Source: Erigeron canadensis (lineage: Eukaryota; Streptophyta; Magnoliopsida; Asterales; Asteraceae). Taken from it: 64,000 nucleotides of DNA. The notes beneath the pieces were generated by a model. The model did not search any database, had not been told where the DNA came from, and saw nothing but the letters and a program-made list of their open reading frames with translations. This document shows positions 32,491-43,640 of this stretch, one piece after another. Positions within the stretch are counted from its first letter, which is position 1; every line of letters starts with the position of its first letter. The stretch lies in the NCBI RefSeq assembly GCF_010389155.1, contig NC_057762.1, positions 35,152,055 to 35,216,054 on the forward strand, read 5' to 3'. Both the position numbers and the translations under genes were made by a program.

Positions 32491-33840
32491 CGAGATATGT
32501 CACCCGGGCGTTGCCCCGGGAGACATTATCTTGTTAACGATTTAATAAAAAATATTATTTAAGAAAATGCGCCATAAACTTTTTGAAGAAAACATGTATT
32601 ATTCAAATGATTAAAAATAAAACAAAAACTGACATTTGTCAGTTAAAAAATGAATTGTAAAAATTTTGTGTGAAAGTCATTCGCATAAAAGTTTAGTGCT
32701 AAAAGTGTAAAAGACATAAATGTTGTGGTGAAAATAAAAGAAAATCAAAAAATATAAAAATTTAGTGTTTAAAGTATAAGGGGTTAAAATTTTGTGGTGA
32801 AAATAAAATGAATAGAAAGTTTATTATTCTTTACAAGTTTTCCCGTACATTGCTTTTTAATATATGTGTTAAAAAGTTTGTTGCTAAAGTGTAAGAGGTT
32901 AAAATGTTGTAGTTAAAATAAAAGATTAACAAAAAGTAGAAAAATTTAGTGTTAAAAGTGTAAGGAGTTAAAATATTGTAGTGAAAATAAAAAGATTAAA
33001 AAGTTTACTAAGAATTACTCGTATAAAAGTTTTGTTCTAAAAGTGGAAAGAGTGAAACTATTGTGGTGAAAAAAAAAATTATACTATTCTATACACGCTT
33101 TCTCGTACCTTAAAATAAAAGAAAATTAAAAACTATGAAAGTTTAGTGCTAAAAGTGTAAAGAGTTCAAATATTGTGGTGAAAATAAAAAGAATACAAAG
33201 TTTACTAAAAAATATTGTAGTTTAGTGCTAAAAGTGTAAAGGTTGAAAGTTTTATGTTGAAAATAAAAAGAATAAAAAGTTTACTAAAAATTATTATAGT
33301 TTAGTGCTAAAAGTGTAAAGATTGAAACTTCTGTGATGAAAATAAAAAGAATAAAAAGTATACTATTACTAAAAAATATTCGAGTATTATAGTTTAGTGT
33401 TAAAAGTGTAAAGATTGAAAGTTTTGTGGTAAATATAAAAAGAATAAAAAGTTTACTAAAAAGTATTATAATTTAGTGCTAAAATTGTAAAGATTGAAAC
33501 TTATGTGGTGAAAATAAATAAAATACAAAGTATACTATTCTTTACACATTTTTCGATACTTTGTTTTTAATATATATATTATAATATATGGAAAAAAAGA
33601 GAGAAGATATATCGGTCTAAAATGGGGGAAAAAATAGTAATTTTAATAGAAAATTCAGGAAGAAAAACAACTATTAATGAAATATGAAGATTTTAGTCTT
33701 TTTAAACTTTTTTTTTTAAATGATAATAAGTTATAAACGGATAATTATAAAAACAATATAAAAAAGATGGCATTTAAACTTTACACATATGATGTCATTA
33801 TTAAGGTAATCTAAATTACCCTAATATATATATATATATA
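32491..33840 (-). mobile_element. Helitron-like element carrying an AAAGT-rich minisatellite
   Basis: The minus-strand 3' end is the hairpin CCCGGGGCAACGCCCGGG, then TGACATAT, CTCG and T. The interior holds about ten diverged tandem units (32640-33545). The 5' boundary is uncertain; a TA run near 33823-33841 is the likeliest place. No coding capacity. Confidence 0.5.
32640..33545. repeat. Degenerate minisatellite, about ten units of roughly 70-90 bp
   Basis: The core TTTAGTGCTAAAAGTGTAAA recurs at about 32692, 32761, 32875, 32946, 33019, 33143, 33219, 33298, 33388 and 33471, each followed by GTGGTGAAAATAAAAAG-like sequence. Similar AAAAGT(T) arrays lie at 50704-51310 and 51685-52188. Confidence 0.8.
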
Positions 33841-33909
33841 TTCAATGGTTGTTTTACTTTTTAATTTTTTTTATTATTAATTAATAATAATTAGGATTAA
33901 TAATTAGAA

Positions 33910-35040
33910 ATAATTTAAAGGATTTTTTTAAACATTGCCCTGGGCAATGGTTTAGTCTACTTTATTTATGGATAGTATTCATCATTTAATAACTAATATT
34001 TTAACATTAATTCTAGCATTAGTTTACTTAATTAAAATCACTAATTTCTAGGATAGTCAAGATATATGATTTATCAAATCAATTCTATAATGTCAAATAT
34101 CACACGAATTTTTTCTTGATTCATGAAGTGCTATATGTGTTCATCTTTATCATAATTCAAAAAAAAAAAATAATAATAAATACAAAAAATATATTTTGCA
34201 TTTCAAAGGATGAACATGCACCGAAACACCTCATCTTCAATTCTTCATATTGTGACATTTGTTGTCTATAGGTAACAATCTAACTTTTTGTTTATTTAGT
34301 TTTTTTAAAACGAAATTTAATGATTCTTAAAAATTTAGGTAATGTTTATTTAGTATCACATTATTTATAAATTTGGAATATTTAGTAATCATGATAAATT
34401 TAGATTTGAACAAGCCTCCATTTGAGGAAGACGATGAAACTTTAGTTGATTATGAATATTTTGTTGGACAAACTTTCTCCAGATTTGAAGAGACACATAT
34501 TTTCTACAAAAACTATGTCTTCAAAAATGGTTTTTCTATCCATAAAGATCAATTTATTAAAAAAAAAAACGATAGGATTGTTAAACGTGATTTGTATTGT
34601 CACTGGAGAGTTAAAAAACCACTCAAACAAATTTGAGTCTCAAAAGGTTTTAGTTCGATTATTTCTTTTGAATTTTATTTACAAATTTTTTTATTATGAA
34701 GCATGATTTGAACAAAATATATCTTCAACTAGAGTTGCTGTTTTAAGTTTCATAGTAATTACTATTTACTGGTTATTAGTTACAAATTCGTTTTTCAATC
34801 CCTAAACATTTTAGTTTCTGACCAAAATATAATATATGTCTTCTAATTTTAGTTTCACTAGTAAATTAATTCTATAATTAATGCTTAAATATTGAACATT
34901 TCAATTGTTGAATAAAGTAGTACGTAAATTAATGCTAGATATATAATGTTAAAGTTAATGCTTAAGAATACTATCCATATATAAAAGACTAAACCATTGC
35001 CTTGGGAGCAATGTTTAGAAAATCTCTAATTTAAATGACA
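33910..35040. mobile_element. Inverted-repeat element enclosing a FAR1-domain fragment
   Basis: The left arm (33910-34035) contains TAAACATTGCCCTGGGCAATGG, TTTAGTC and ATGGATAGTATTC. The right arm (34915-35040) has the same order inverted: TAAACATTGC, AAGGCAATGGTTTAGTC, ATGGATAGTATTC. The arms agree over about 110 bp with small gaps. The enclosed FAR1-type segment suggests a deleted Mutator/FAR1-type transposon, but the TSD is not clear. Confidence 0.6.
34391..34636 (+). pseudogene. FAR1/FHY3-type DNA-binding domain fragment
   Basis: The open frame (ATG 34391 or an upstream ATG at 34373) reads MINLDLNKPPFEEDDETLVD, then the FAR1 domain pattern GQTFSRFEETHIFYKNYVFK, NGFSIHKDQFIKKKNDRIVKRDLYCHW, and stops at a TGA. 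The FAR1 domain is a WRKY-GCM1-type zinc finger that normally continues with the rest of its Cys/His set, a MULE transposase domain and a SWIM finger; all are missing here. Only the N-terminal half of the domain remains, so it cannot be a functional transcription factor or transposase. It lies between the inverted arms of the element 33910-35040 and is most likely a transposase or captured-gene remnant. Confidence 0.65.
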
Positions 35041-35540
35041 AAGGATATATATTGCTTATATATATTGCTTAAAATTAGAAAATTATTGGAAAAATAAAAC
35101 ATCATGAAAATTTTTACATGGCATATTCTCATAATTGCTAATTAAGCAAAAACATATCATCTCATATACAGATTGCCACTAATTAAAGAGGTATTTGATA
35201 GATGTGAATGATAGCAAGTCAGTGGTTTTTTACCTGCTAGCAAGTAAGTTGATCGACAACTGGAAGTTAAATACAATAAGAACCATATGCGTACATAAAG
35301 TGTATGCATATGTCAATGTATGTACATATGGAGTATATTGTGTATACGAAGTATACATATGGGTACATAAAAGAAAACCTTCTTTAATTTGACCTTTTCT
35401 ATATGTTTTGGTTAGATAACCAATATACATACAGTACATGATACATTTATAATTTCTTCATATTAAACTATATATACAACCCAAAGAAAAAATAGCTGCA
35501 ACATATTCTAGAGGTTTATCCCATCTTTTTGATCCAGAAG
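35041..35540. other. Non-coding stretch
   Basis: AT-rich. A run of GTATAC/GTACATATG-rich short repeats lies at about 35285-35370 (GTACATAAAG, GTACATATGG, GTACATAAAA). No gene is visible. Confidence 0.5.
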
Positions 35541-35544
35541 TTTC

Positions 35545-36262
35545 CAACAACCATGGAGCTGTACAGCCACTCGTAGTTCCTGAAAACGGTGTGATTTCAA
35601 GGATTGTTCAAGACTGGAGCTCCTAAAGAGAATTAAAGTCTCTAAGGACTCCATCTCAATTCTTGGAAGAAATCACTTTTAGGTTCCAGGAATCACGTAC
35701 TCATGTCCAAGTAAAAAAGTATTTTGTGAGATACAAGAGACTGATGAATGTTTACCAATATTGTAAAATACGTCAAAACCAATCGCTCAAAATTATTCTG
35801 GAAACTTTATTAGGATCTCAGATATCGAAGGTAAATAAATTTCAGGATCCATATAATCTGACAAGAAAACAGAGAGGATAAAACTATAAGTGAGCGCGCA
35901 AACTGTCACAGACTCGATCATGGCTGAACACTAATGTACACCTTTTGTGTTTTTTTTTTTTCGTATAACAAACAGATTTCATCGTTAACATACCTTTTGT
36001 CCCTTCCATGAATGTATAACATCACCATGCATTCCAAGCCCAGCAAGCTTACACATGGCTGCTAATGGCAGAGAAGAAAACGGCTATTGATTCCAACATA
36101 GCCATAGTAACCCATCAGAGATTATGGTAGGTTCAGAAGTAGTGAAGTTCAGGTTAACATCGAGTAGACGAAGACTCTTCATATTTTCAAAGACATCTGC
36201 ACTAAGAGCAGGCATCTTGAGAAGGTTTGTCCTTGTGTGTCACGACTATGACTTCGTATCTT
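35545..36262 (-). pseudogene. Relic of a TIR-NBS-LRR-like resistance gene, LRR region
   Basis: On the minus strand, 36262 to 36000 reads MPALSADVFENMKSLRLLDV, then LLWLCWNQ*PFSSLPL, then CKLAGLGMHGDVIHSWKGQK. This is the first LRR block of TIR-NBS-LRR proteins (F..M..LRLL.., L.WL.W...P..SLP, L..L.M..S.I...W.G.K). An in-frame TAG (36084-36086) replaces the residue before the conserved Pro. Further left, about 35690-35545 reads RIEMESLETLILFRSSSLEQ, the later LRR pattern MESLETLIL..CS.LE. No NB-ARC or TIR domain is recognised nearby. These proteins are intracellular immune receptors; this copy is clearly dead. Confidence 0.65.
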
Positions 36263-37068
36263 TTCAGTTTCTACAACAAAAAAACTTAACTTAGATTAAA
36301 TCGCACACATCTTAAAAGGAAATTTTATATAAAAAAAATAAATTTTTATTAAAAGGGCTTAATAAATAGAAATGAATTACCTGGTTTTTCTTAATCAAAT
36401 CATGGACATCTTCGAGTTCCATAGCCGGTTAGTATCAAAATGTAATGGAACATGTATCGTTAAAGATTAAAAAGAATAATCATATTACAGTCTAAAACTA
36501 AACGAATCCACTCTTAGCATAACAATTCTAGTCAGCCTGAAAAATAAGCAAAAGTACTCAACGAGTTTATATTTACCTACTTTAGCACGTTTGACCGGTT
36601 TACATATTGCAGCCATCTTGGTTGTAACTGTCATGTAACTGTATGATCCAAGCAACTTGCTGGATCACTTTGCTTAATACATAACCGCAGTTAGGAAAAA
36701 AGGTACATATTGCAGCTTGGCTCTTGATCTCCCAAATACACAAGGTAGTGACATTAAATTAGCCAAATTGAAGTGAGCAGTTTCAAAGGATTTGGTAAAT
36801 AATCTTAATCAACATCAAGTATGCCCAATTGCACAATTAGGCATGAAAAGATTTAAAGAAATATAAGAGAAAAGCGAAAGTCTTACTAGTTCACCAAGGT
36901 CAATGACTCAATGGTGAAGGAAGGCTCATCCTTGCATGTATGAAAGGTTTTGAGGAAGCAGCCGTGCACTGTTCGTGCAGGACAGCTGATAGATGTTCCT
37001 GATTTCATATAAATAATGAAAATAAGATACACCCAAGGTATCTTGAAACATAAGAAAAAACTGTAGGG

Positions 37069-37222
37069 CGTTCCCAAGTTGTACCTTGCTTATATGTTAA
37101 TGAGATAGAACATCAGTGATATAATAAAATTAAAAAAAAAAAACAAAACAAAACATCTATACTACACATCTCTGGCATAGTGAGCAACTGAGCATGACGA
37201 CAGAGTTATAGCATATCAACAA
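37069..37222. repeat. Segmental duplication, copy 1 (pairs with 38489-38652)
   Basis: GGGCGTTCCCAAGTTGTACC through a poly-A tract to CTGGCATAGTGAGCAACTGA and GCATGACGAC is repeated in the same order and orientation about 1.4 kb away, with around 85% identity by eye. Confidence 0.75.
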
Positions 37223-37241
37223 AACATATAAACATATTAAT

Positions 37242-37464
37242 CTTTATTATACGCGATGCAGTGGTATAATGGTGGCAGTGGTGGTGGTGACAGTTGGTGA
37301 TGGCGTGCAGCGTGGATTGGTGGTGGCGGTGGCGGAGTCGAGTAGTGTAGGTTATTGATGTAATGTACGTTTGATAAATTATTTGACTTTAAAATTCTAA
37401 ATATATAAAAAAAAAAAAAATCTAAACAAAAAAGTTATTTGTTTTATAATATACTCAGTATAGA
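37242..37464 (-). mobile_element. Small degenerate Helitron-like element
   Basis: On the minus strand the 5' end is A|TCTATACTGAGTATATTATA, close to the 5' end at 41571 (TCTATACTATATTATAAAGC). The 3' side is GT/GGTGG-rich on the plus strand and ends in a decayed hairpin CCACTGCATCGCGTATAATA. The 3' boundary is approximate. Confidence 0.45.
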
Positions 37465-38488
37465 TAAGTCAGAGACCGCAAATGGCAACATTCACTATCT
37501 TACATTCTTACTACGAGTAATAAAAGTAAGTCTAATGGCTACCGCACTAATCTTACCATAAACATCAGTATTTTTGCTAACCTATCATATGTGTGAAACT
37601 TTACAAAACTTGGCAAAGCTCGGCTTCTGGTATTCAAGCTCACAGCCCATCAGCCCAAGCTAACTTAGCCCATGCTCATCAAGTCATCAACTGTCTTGAC
37701 GTCTCAATTTACCAAACACAACTCTATGGAATTCAACGAACCTGCATATTTTGAATTGGGCAGAATGTTTACGTGGATTTAAATTACGCTAAAACTAAAC
37801 TTATACTTACGTATCATTAAGCTCCTGATCATCTTTAGCAACCAACACATCAGCAACCTTTTCCTCTTTAGAGCAGCTCCATTACTGTAACAGGAGAATT
37901 ATGAAGCATCAAGTATGAGTAAAGCTACAAAAAAAACATATAGTTATTAGTGATTAAGAATTAATACAACTACATTGTTATTAAGGGATCAAAAACCAAA
38001 TTTAAGAATCATCAATGTGAGTTGTGTGAGCACAGAAGTAATAACCACATGTGTTTATGGGACAAAAGTATGTTCCTCATATATCATGTAAGCTTTACTT
38101 GATATGGCAATTGGTCTCAAAAGCAATTACAACAAAGTAGTACTTCAAATGTCACTAAGTTTAAGCATGATGTTTTAATGTAAGTACTTGAAATTCAACT
38201 CAAATGTCTGCAAATTGCAACACCTCAAAGTGTGTGTAAGCTCAGGGCCTCAGGCCAATGGAAAACAACTAATATAACCATGAGCGGATACAACCTGATA
38301 ATGAAGCTGGTTGGCATAACAACCTGCACCAAATAACATGGAAATTAGTATAAATGTTTTACAACTCCTTTAAAGGCATGGACACTAAGTATTTGTGTTG
38401 TAACCTTCCCCTGCTGTGTAACTACATTCCACACAATGATCCGCAGTGACAGCATAGGCTCCATTGGGTACGGATAATACAACTCCCT

Positions 38489-38652
38489 AAGGGCGTTACC
38501 CAAGTTGTACCCTGCTGATATGTTAATGATACAGAACATAGCTGGTATAATATAATTGGAAAAAAAAAAAAAAACAGAAATAACAAAACATATAAACTAT
38601 ACATATCTGGCATAGTGAGAAACTGAGCATGACGACCGAGTTGTAGCACAAA
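38489..38652. repeat. Segmental duplication, copy 2 (pairs with 37069-37222)
   Basis: See copy 1. The shared block contains GGGCGTTACCCAAGTTGTAC, a poly-A run of 15 and CTGGCATAGTGAGAAACTGA. Confidence 0.75.
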
Positions 38653-39026
38653 TTAGACCAACACTAAAAAACCATTAAATGTCAGCAAAGTAATTATGCA
38701 TAATGTGTACAATGAATAAAGATTCAACATAACATGGATCTCACAGATAACAAAAGCACGAATCTATATGTAATGTGTTTAAAATTCTCTTAAGTTGTAA
38801 TCTAAATGAAAGTTGAGCTTGAGTCTCCAGAACTTTGGTTGCATCTTTCTTTCAGAAGTCCTCTATTCAAATGCACACTTAGCAGTTAGCAGTGTGGTCA
38901 TTATCTATGTCCTATACTCCAAAATATCTGGATGACCAAGCAAAAGTAGTGTTTCCAACTTTCCATGTAAGAACACACAAAAAGTTTACCATATAATCCA
39001 TAGTTTCCGATGTTGGTGTTGTTTTT

Positions 39027-39620
39027 TTATTCTGGATCGTACATAGCAAGTGCACGTTCATATTTATAATAGTGTTCCTTGTCATTATCCACTTCAACTA
39101 TGGGTGCACCAATCTTTCGGAATCCAAGTGTTGAATGTATGGATGCCTCATCAAGAGGTGCATTAATGGAGTATAGCTTATTAAAGGATCGAGTACAACC
39201 ATGCCCAATCATCACCCATACATGATAATTTTTTCTATTGAGCTCTAACTCTAGAACGACAATCGACTCCCTTAGGTTACATAGCGACAAACTAGTATCA
39301 GGGTTGTCGAGTGCTAAAGAGAGTGATAAAGAAGCAGGGAGGTTTACTTTGGTAAATTCTTCACTTGTCAAATCAAATGACATGATCAGAATGGGACTCC
39401 TAGATATATCATCCAAATTAATCCTATCAACGGCATCCAAATAAATAAACCCGTCTACAACTGCCTAATTATATCCAAACTGAATCGATTTATCAGGAAC
39501 ATTGTTACTTAATGGACTTCTCCAAGTCGCTCCTGAACTTAACGTAAATACCTCAACTTGGGTGCTAGCATTTACATCTTGTAAGCTACTAAAATCATTA
39601 ACCTATATGCGATTCTGTTG
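39027..39620 (-). pseudogene. F-box protein relic, F-box-associated (FBA) domain
   Basis: On the minus strand the reading runs VNDFSSLQDVNASTQVEVFT, LSSGATWRSPLSNNVPDKSI, QFGYN*AVVDGFIYLDAVDR, then ILIMSFDLTSEEFTKVNLPA and VWVMIGHGCTRSFNKLYSIN, ending LAMYDPE and stop. VEV(Y/F)TLSSG.WR, VDG.IY and I..FDL..E.F....LP are the hallmarks of the FBA domain that lets SCF F-box proteins bind substrates. A TAG at 39465-39467 sits where Gln is expected (GYNQAV), and another TAG lies at about 39603-39605. The F-box itself and the N-terminal half are missing. The 137-codon open frame 39027-39440 is only the downstream part. Confidence 0.75.
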
Positions 39621-39951
39621 GTACATTTATTTGATGGATGAAAAGATATCACTAGTATGTGTGTGTGAATATGTGAGTCAGTACTCAGTAGCTATTAGTG
39701 AACGTATGATCATATTTAATTTTTTAGCTGTTTAATTGGTAGAGTAGGTAAACCTGTGCTAAGTAACATAATATAATTAGTTTCATGTGAACTTGATACT
39801 TCTTATAAGAAAAGGAGATCTCTTGTTGCTACTTACTAGATCATTAACAACTTGAAATATTACGAAACTTACTGAAGTATAAAGTGATGTTAAAATTAAG
39901 GAGGGCCCGAAAATAAAATGAATGATTATTGGATGGGTATGGGTCGGTTAA
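39621..39951. other. Non-coding stretch
   Basis: No gene seen. This is the upstream flank of the truncated F-box relic. Confidence 0.5.
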
Positions 39952-39959
39952 TTAAGTTA

Positions 39960-40384
39960 GGGAGCGGCTATTTATACACATCAACTGTTTGAAGCAAATA
40001 GTATCGAAAAGGCCCGTTTTATATAAAACGCCGTGTTTATCGCCATGTTTTATATAAAACACCGCATTTGGCCAGTGTGTAGATAGTAAAAGTTATAAGG
40101 AGAATTATATGTGGTCTGACACACGTGTCAGTCATTCCCCCGTTTTAGGTTACCTAATACATAGCGTTTTATGTAAAACGGTACCTAAAACGGGGGAATG
40201 ACTAACATATGTATTAGACCACTTGTGATTCCACTATGCAATTTTACTATCTACACACCGGGCAAACGCGGCGTTTTATGTAAAACGTGGTAACCAACGG
40301 AGCGTTTTACATAAAACGACACGTTTTAGTAGTGTTTGTATGAACAGTGGACGGTGTATCCGTAGTATCACCCTTATCACCCTT
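39960..40384. mobile_element. Palindromic MITE with TTTTATATAAAA boxes, TSD TTAAGTTA
   Basis: The element begins GGGAGCGGCTATTTATACAC and ends ...GTGTATCCGTAGTATCACCC. The arms pair over most of their length (CCAGTGTGTAGATAGTAAAA with TTTTACTATCTACACACCGG; CCCCCGTTTTAGGT with ACCTAAAACGGGGG). The 8-bp repeat TTAAGTTA is perfect at 39952-39959 and 40385-40392. About six self-complementary boxes of the form CGTTTTA-TA/CA/TG-TAAAACG occur. GGG ends and an 8-9 bp TSD suggest the Mutator group. Confidence 0.8.
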
Positions 40385-41179
40385 AAGTTAACTGATTGAG
40401 AATTATGGGGCATAATTAACGGCCTTTTTTTTTCTTTATGAACGGGCTCTTCGTCGGATTTCAAACAGAAGCAAGAGATAAATATGGGCTGGACTGCTTT
40501 GTAAACCCAACGAGCCTATTCAAGTTAAATGGGTTATTCACTTATTCTATTGTTTTGGACTTTTGGTTGTGTAGTTATATTAGAATTATTACAATTACGA
40601 TCACGATAACAGTTACCCTTAAAATTACCACTGAATATTCTCCTTGAAGGCTAGGATTATGTACATTTACATTGATAGAAATATTCAACACAAAAGGAAT
40701 GTTTTTATCGTAAATATATTTTTTTTATTTTAACGTAACTCCTAGGATTATTTATATCATATTTTATATTAATAGAAATCTCAAATCATAGCAGTTGACA
40801 CCCAAGTGTTCCAATTACGTACCAGCCATTATGTCTCTTTGCATTGCAGATTGCAGTCTATACATATGAAGAAATTATGTTGGCGAACAAAATGGAGATT
40901 TAACAATTTTCCCCACAACTAGATATAGAATCAAATCTGGTTATTGTAGTACCATAAAAATATACGATTAAATTATAAATAGTTTAAACATGTAAAGTAG
41001 GAATGTAGGATCTTTCGATCTTGACCTGATCTTACGATTACGATTTTATACGGAAAACAACAATCTCTAGTAGAACTTCGGTCTTGAGTATCTTGTTACG
41101 TGTCATTATAGTCTTAATTTGTAATATCAATCAAATTAAATTAGGAGCCATACGCAAAACTGAACTGTTTTTATTATTA
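40385..41179. other. Non-coding stretch
   Basis: No gene recognised. Short ATTACGATTA-type repeats occur near 40590. Confidence 0.5.
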
Positions 41180-41571
41180 CGAGAGTAAGTATCCGCGCGT
41201 TGCGGCGGTGAGATGGTGAGGTGATAGGTCATAGAGTGTGATAGCCAAATGCCTTAGCCGTACGGGCTCCGCCCTTAGATTTAAAAATTCGTCGAAAGTA
41301 TATCAAATGACATCTCTAATGAAAGAGTATGAAATTTTAAGAACTCCCATATAAGATTTATAATTTATCGATGTACGGTTTTTGAGATAAAAGATTTTGA
41401 ATGAATTGGGGGAATATTTGATTTATGGATGAGAGAAAAAAAAAATGATTGGTTGAGATTTGAGGAGAGAGAAAAGGTAATATAGTTATTTTAGATAATG
41501 GGGCATTTGAGGAAAATAAATATTAAATTTAAATTTAGACAAGGATTCTTTGCTTTATAATATAGTATAGA
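41180..41571 (-). mobile_element. Non-autonomous Helitron-like element (392 bp), family shared with 56795-57259
   Basis: On the minus strand it reads A|TCTATACTATATTATAAAGC at the 5' end (41571) and CCGCCGCAACGCGCGGATAC, TTACT, CTCG|T at the 3' end (41180), i.e. insertion between A and T. The interior (AAATTTCATACTCTTTCATT, AGAGATGTCATTTGATATAC, GTACGGCTAAGGCATTTGG) matches the plus-strand copy at 56795-57259 in the same order. Confidence 0.8.
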
Positions 41572-41654
41572 TTTATAAATAAATATTTACAACTATTTTG
41601 ATATGCGCTTTTTAGTGGTGAGAATAATTTGATGAGGGGTATATTTTTAACTTT

Positions 41655-42965
41655 GACTATGTTTAACACAAAATTTTCAAGCTTTTCAAGAGCTTTAGTT
41701 TTTTGTTTTAAAAAAAAATCTCCTAAAATTTTAGAAGCCTTTATTTGGATGGAATAACTTTAGCTTTTGGTTTGAAATTAAAAGCTATAAATCTAAACGT
41801 TAGTTTCTATTTGGGATGAAACTTTTAGTATACAAAATTACCTAAACAGCCCTACAAAAGTCACGCCTAAACATACACACTCAGATTCTGCTTCATACAA
41901 GCCCCCTTTTCAAGTTTTTATAACTCTTCTTTTTAATCTACAAGAACAGATTAATGTAACTAAATCTTTTTCCTTCATCCTCGTCCATCTTTCACTTTCA
42001 CAAAATCACAACATAACAATATTCCTACTCATGTTCTAAGAAACTCAATATTATCAATTTAAGCCTAAAGATTCAATCTTTAACAATATCCACATCAAAC
42101 CAACATCTCAGATCTATAAATTTATATAAATTTGTAAGTTTATGAAAGCCGCATATGTTTTTAGTGATTTTGGGCCAAAACCCACTTCACATATTTCTAA
42201 ATTTTCATCTAAAGATAGTCAAGAGTCAACGCTAACAAGACTCTGCAACTTGCTATTGTGTTTGGATTTTTTGGTATTTTCAAAATGGGGATGAGAATTT
42301 AAAGATGTTAGGTAACTAATCGTAGGTGTCGGACACTTAAATATTAATTTTTAAAATCATAAAAATTATGGAGCCCAGACATTTATTCATTAAATAATAA
42401 ATAATAAAATATTAGTATGTGAAGGATTTCACACCTAAACTTAGGTGCCAGACAGCCTTATATTCTCTTTTCCCTTTCAAAATATTGTTTTCATCATATA
42501 TAATAAGAAAGATTTGAATGTGAGTTACTAAGATTCAACTTTGTCCCAAAATTGATAAATCGTTTATTGTCTCACTTCATAATGTTTATGATCATTGAAC
42601 AAACTACGAAAACTCCTTTAAAAGAACATCTAATGGGAGGAAACATACTGGAGATGAGATTGCTGCTTTAATATAAGATGCACGACGTTGATGATTTCTT
42701 ATAAGAATTTTATATATTTGTAATTGTTTTTAAATGTTTTCATGCATATAACTTATATATGGTGACATTTTTATTGTTATAATATTTTGTCCTTTTTGGT
42801 TATTTTGTACTTATAAGTTACAGCTACAGCTATCGTGTAAAACATATCTAAAAGATAAAAACTATCGCTAATAACTTTGATGAAAAGCTACAGCTTACAA
42901 CTCTAGCTAAAAGCTACAATTTAAAGTTAGAGTTATCAGCTAAAACTACTTTTGTTAAACATACC
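41655..42965. mobile_element. Possible hAT-like element with TATGTTTAACA termini
   Basis: CTATGTTTAACACAAAATTT at the left and TTTTGTTAAACATAC at the right are inverted. AGCTTT/AAAGCT and AGCTACAGCT motifs cluster near both ends, as in hAT elements of the GGTATGTTTGGC type. No matching TSD was found. Confidence 0.4.
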
Positions 42966-43248
42966 TTTTATATGTCAAATGACTACTCAACCACATAGGT
43001 TTGGTCGGACTAGAACCACCTTAAGGTTCGACATTTGAACTAGATTTGAAACTTCAATAATTAAGGGAAAGAATAAAATAAAACTCTATCTTGGAGCAGG
43101 CAAAAAGTCGCCGGTCAAACAAAATACCAGATAAGGTAGAGTCAAACCCAACACTGTCACGGTCAAGGTACTTTCCCATTATTTTAATCTCTATCTTAAT
43201 CCAATAATTTGATTAAGCATTTCCTCTATAATGTTAATTTGACAATAA
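42966..43248. other. Non-coding spacer
   Basis: Nothing recognisable. Confidence 0.4.
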
Positions 43249-43640
43249 CTAGTATATAAACCCGCGCTTTGCGGCGGGATGAAAAACTAAAAGTATCATA
43301 AAATGGTAGATTCTAAAAGGTTACGTATTATTTTTGTAAGATCGAATACAATGTAGATATGACTTTTAGGAATGATCGATTGATTGTAAACACCATTGTA
43401 TCTTGTCATCCTTTTTACTTTATTAACTTATTATGTTAAAATAATAATGTGCTAAGGAAATGACATCCACAATACAACAATAGTATTTGAAAATGCCAAA
43501 TAAAAATTATAATTAAAAAAAAAGTCTAACAAAATTTAAAAACTCCAACAAAAAAAATTAGTGTAAAACATGAAAGTTTTTGGTATTTACCATTACTTTT
43601 TATTTTTATTTATATAAAGTACTATCACATTATAAACTCT
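43249..43640 (-). mobile_element. Helitron-like 3' end, CTAG-T (5' end not resolved)
   Basis: On the minus strand the hairpin CCCGCCGCAAAGCGCGGG is followed by TTTATATA, CTAG and T. The body extends to the right an unknown distance; the right coordinate given is nominal. CCGGATTC/CACCGG-rich sequence at 43860-44140 may belong to it. Confidence 0.6.

Larger units (their letters stand above)
36263..39026. other. Relic-rich region without an intact gene
   Basis: Between the TNL-like relic and the F-box relic lie short possible exon scraps, all on the minus strand. One near 36420-36382 reads MELEDVHDLIKKNQ ending at CAG|GTAATT. Another, 38520-38345, reads ISAGYNLGNALRELYYPYP and on for 58 codons. 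A duplicated segment (37069-37222 and 38489-38652) and a small Helitron-like element (37242-37464) are listed separately. No complete gene can be assembled. Confidence 0.45.

Noticed and set aside
32640..33545. CRISPR-like regular repeat array
   Set aside because: Units are diverged, unevenly spaced, AT-rich and have no unique spacers; it is a plant minisatellite.
33910..33965. Helitron 3' end at AACATTGCCCTGGGCAATGGTTTAG-T
   Set aside because: The same motif occurs inverted at about 34990-35020 as part of arms over 100 bp, so a terminal-inverted-repeat explanation fits better.
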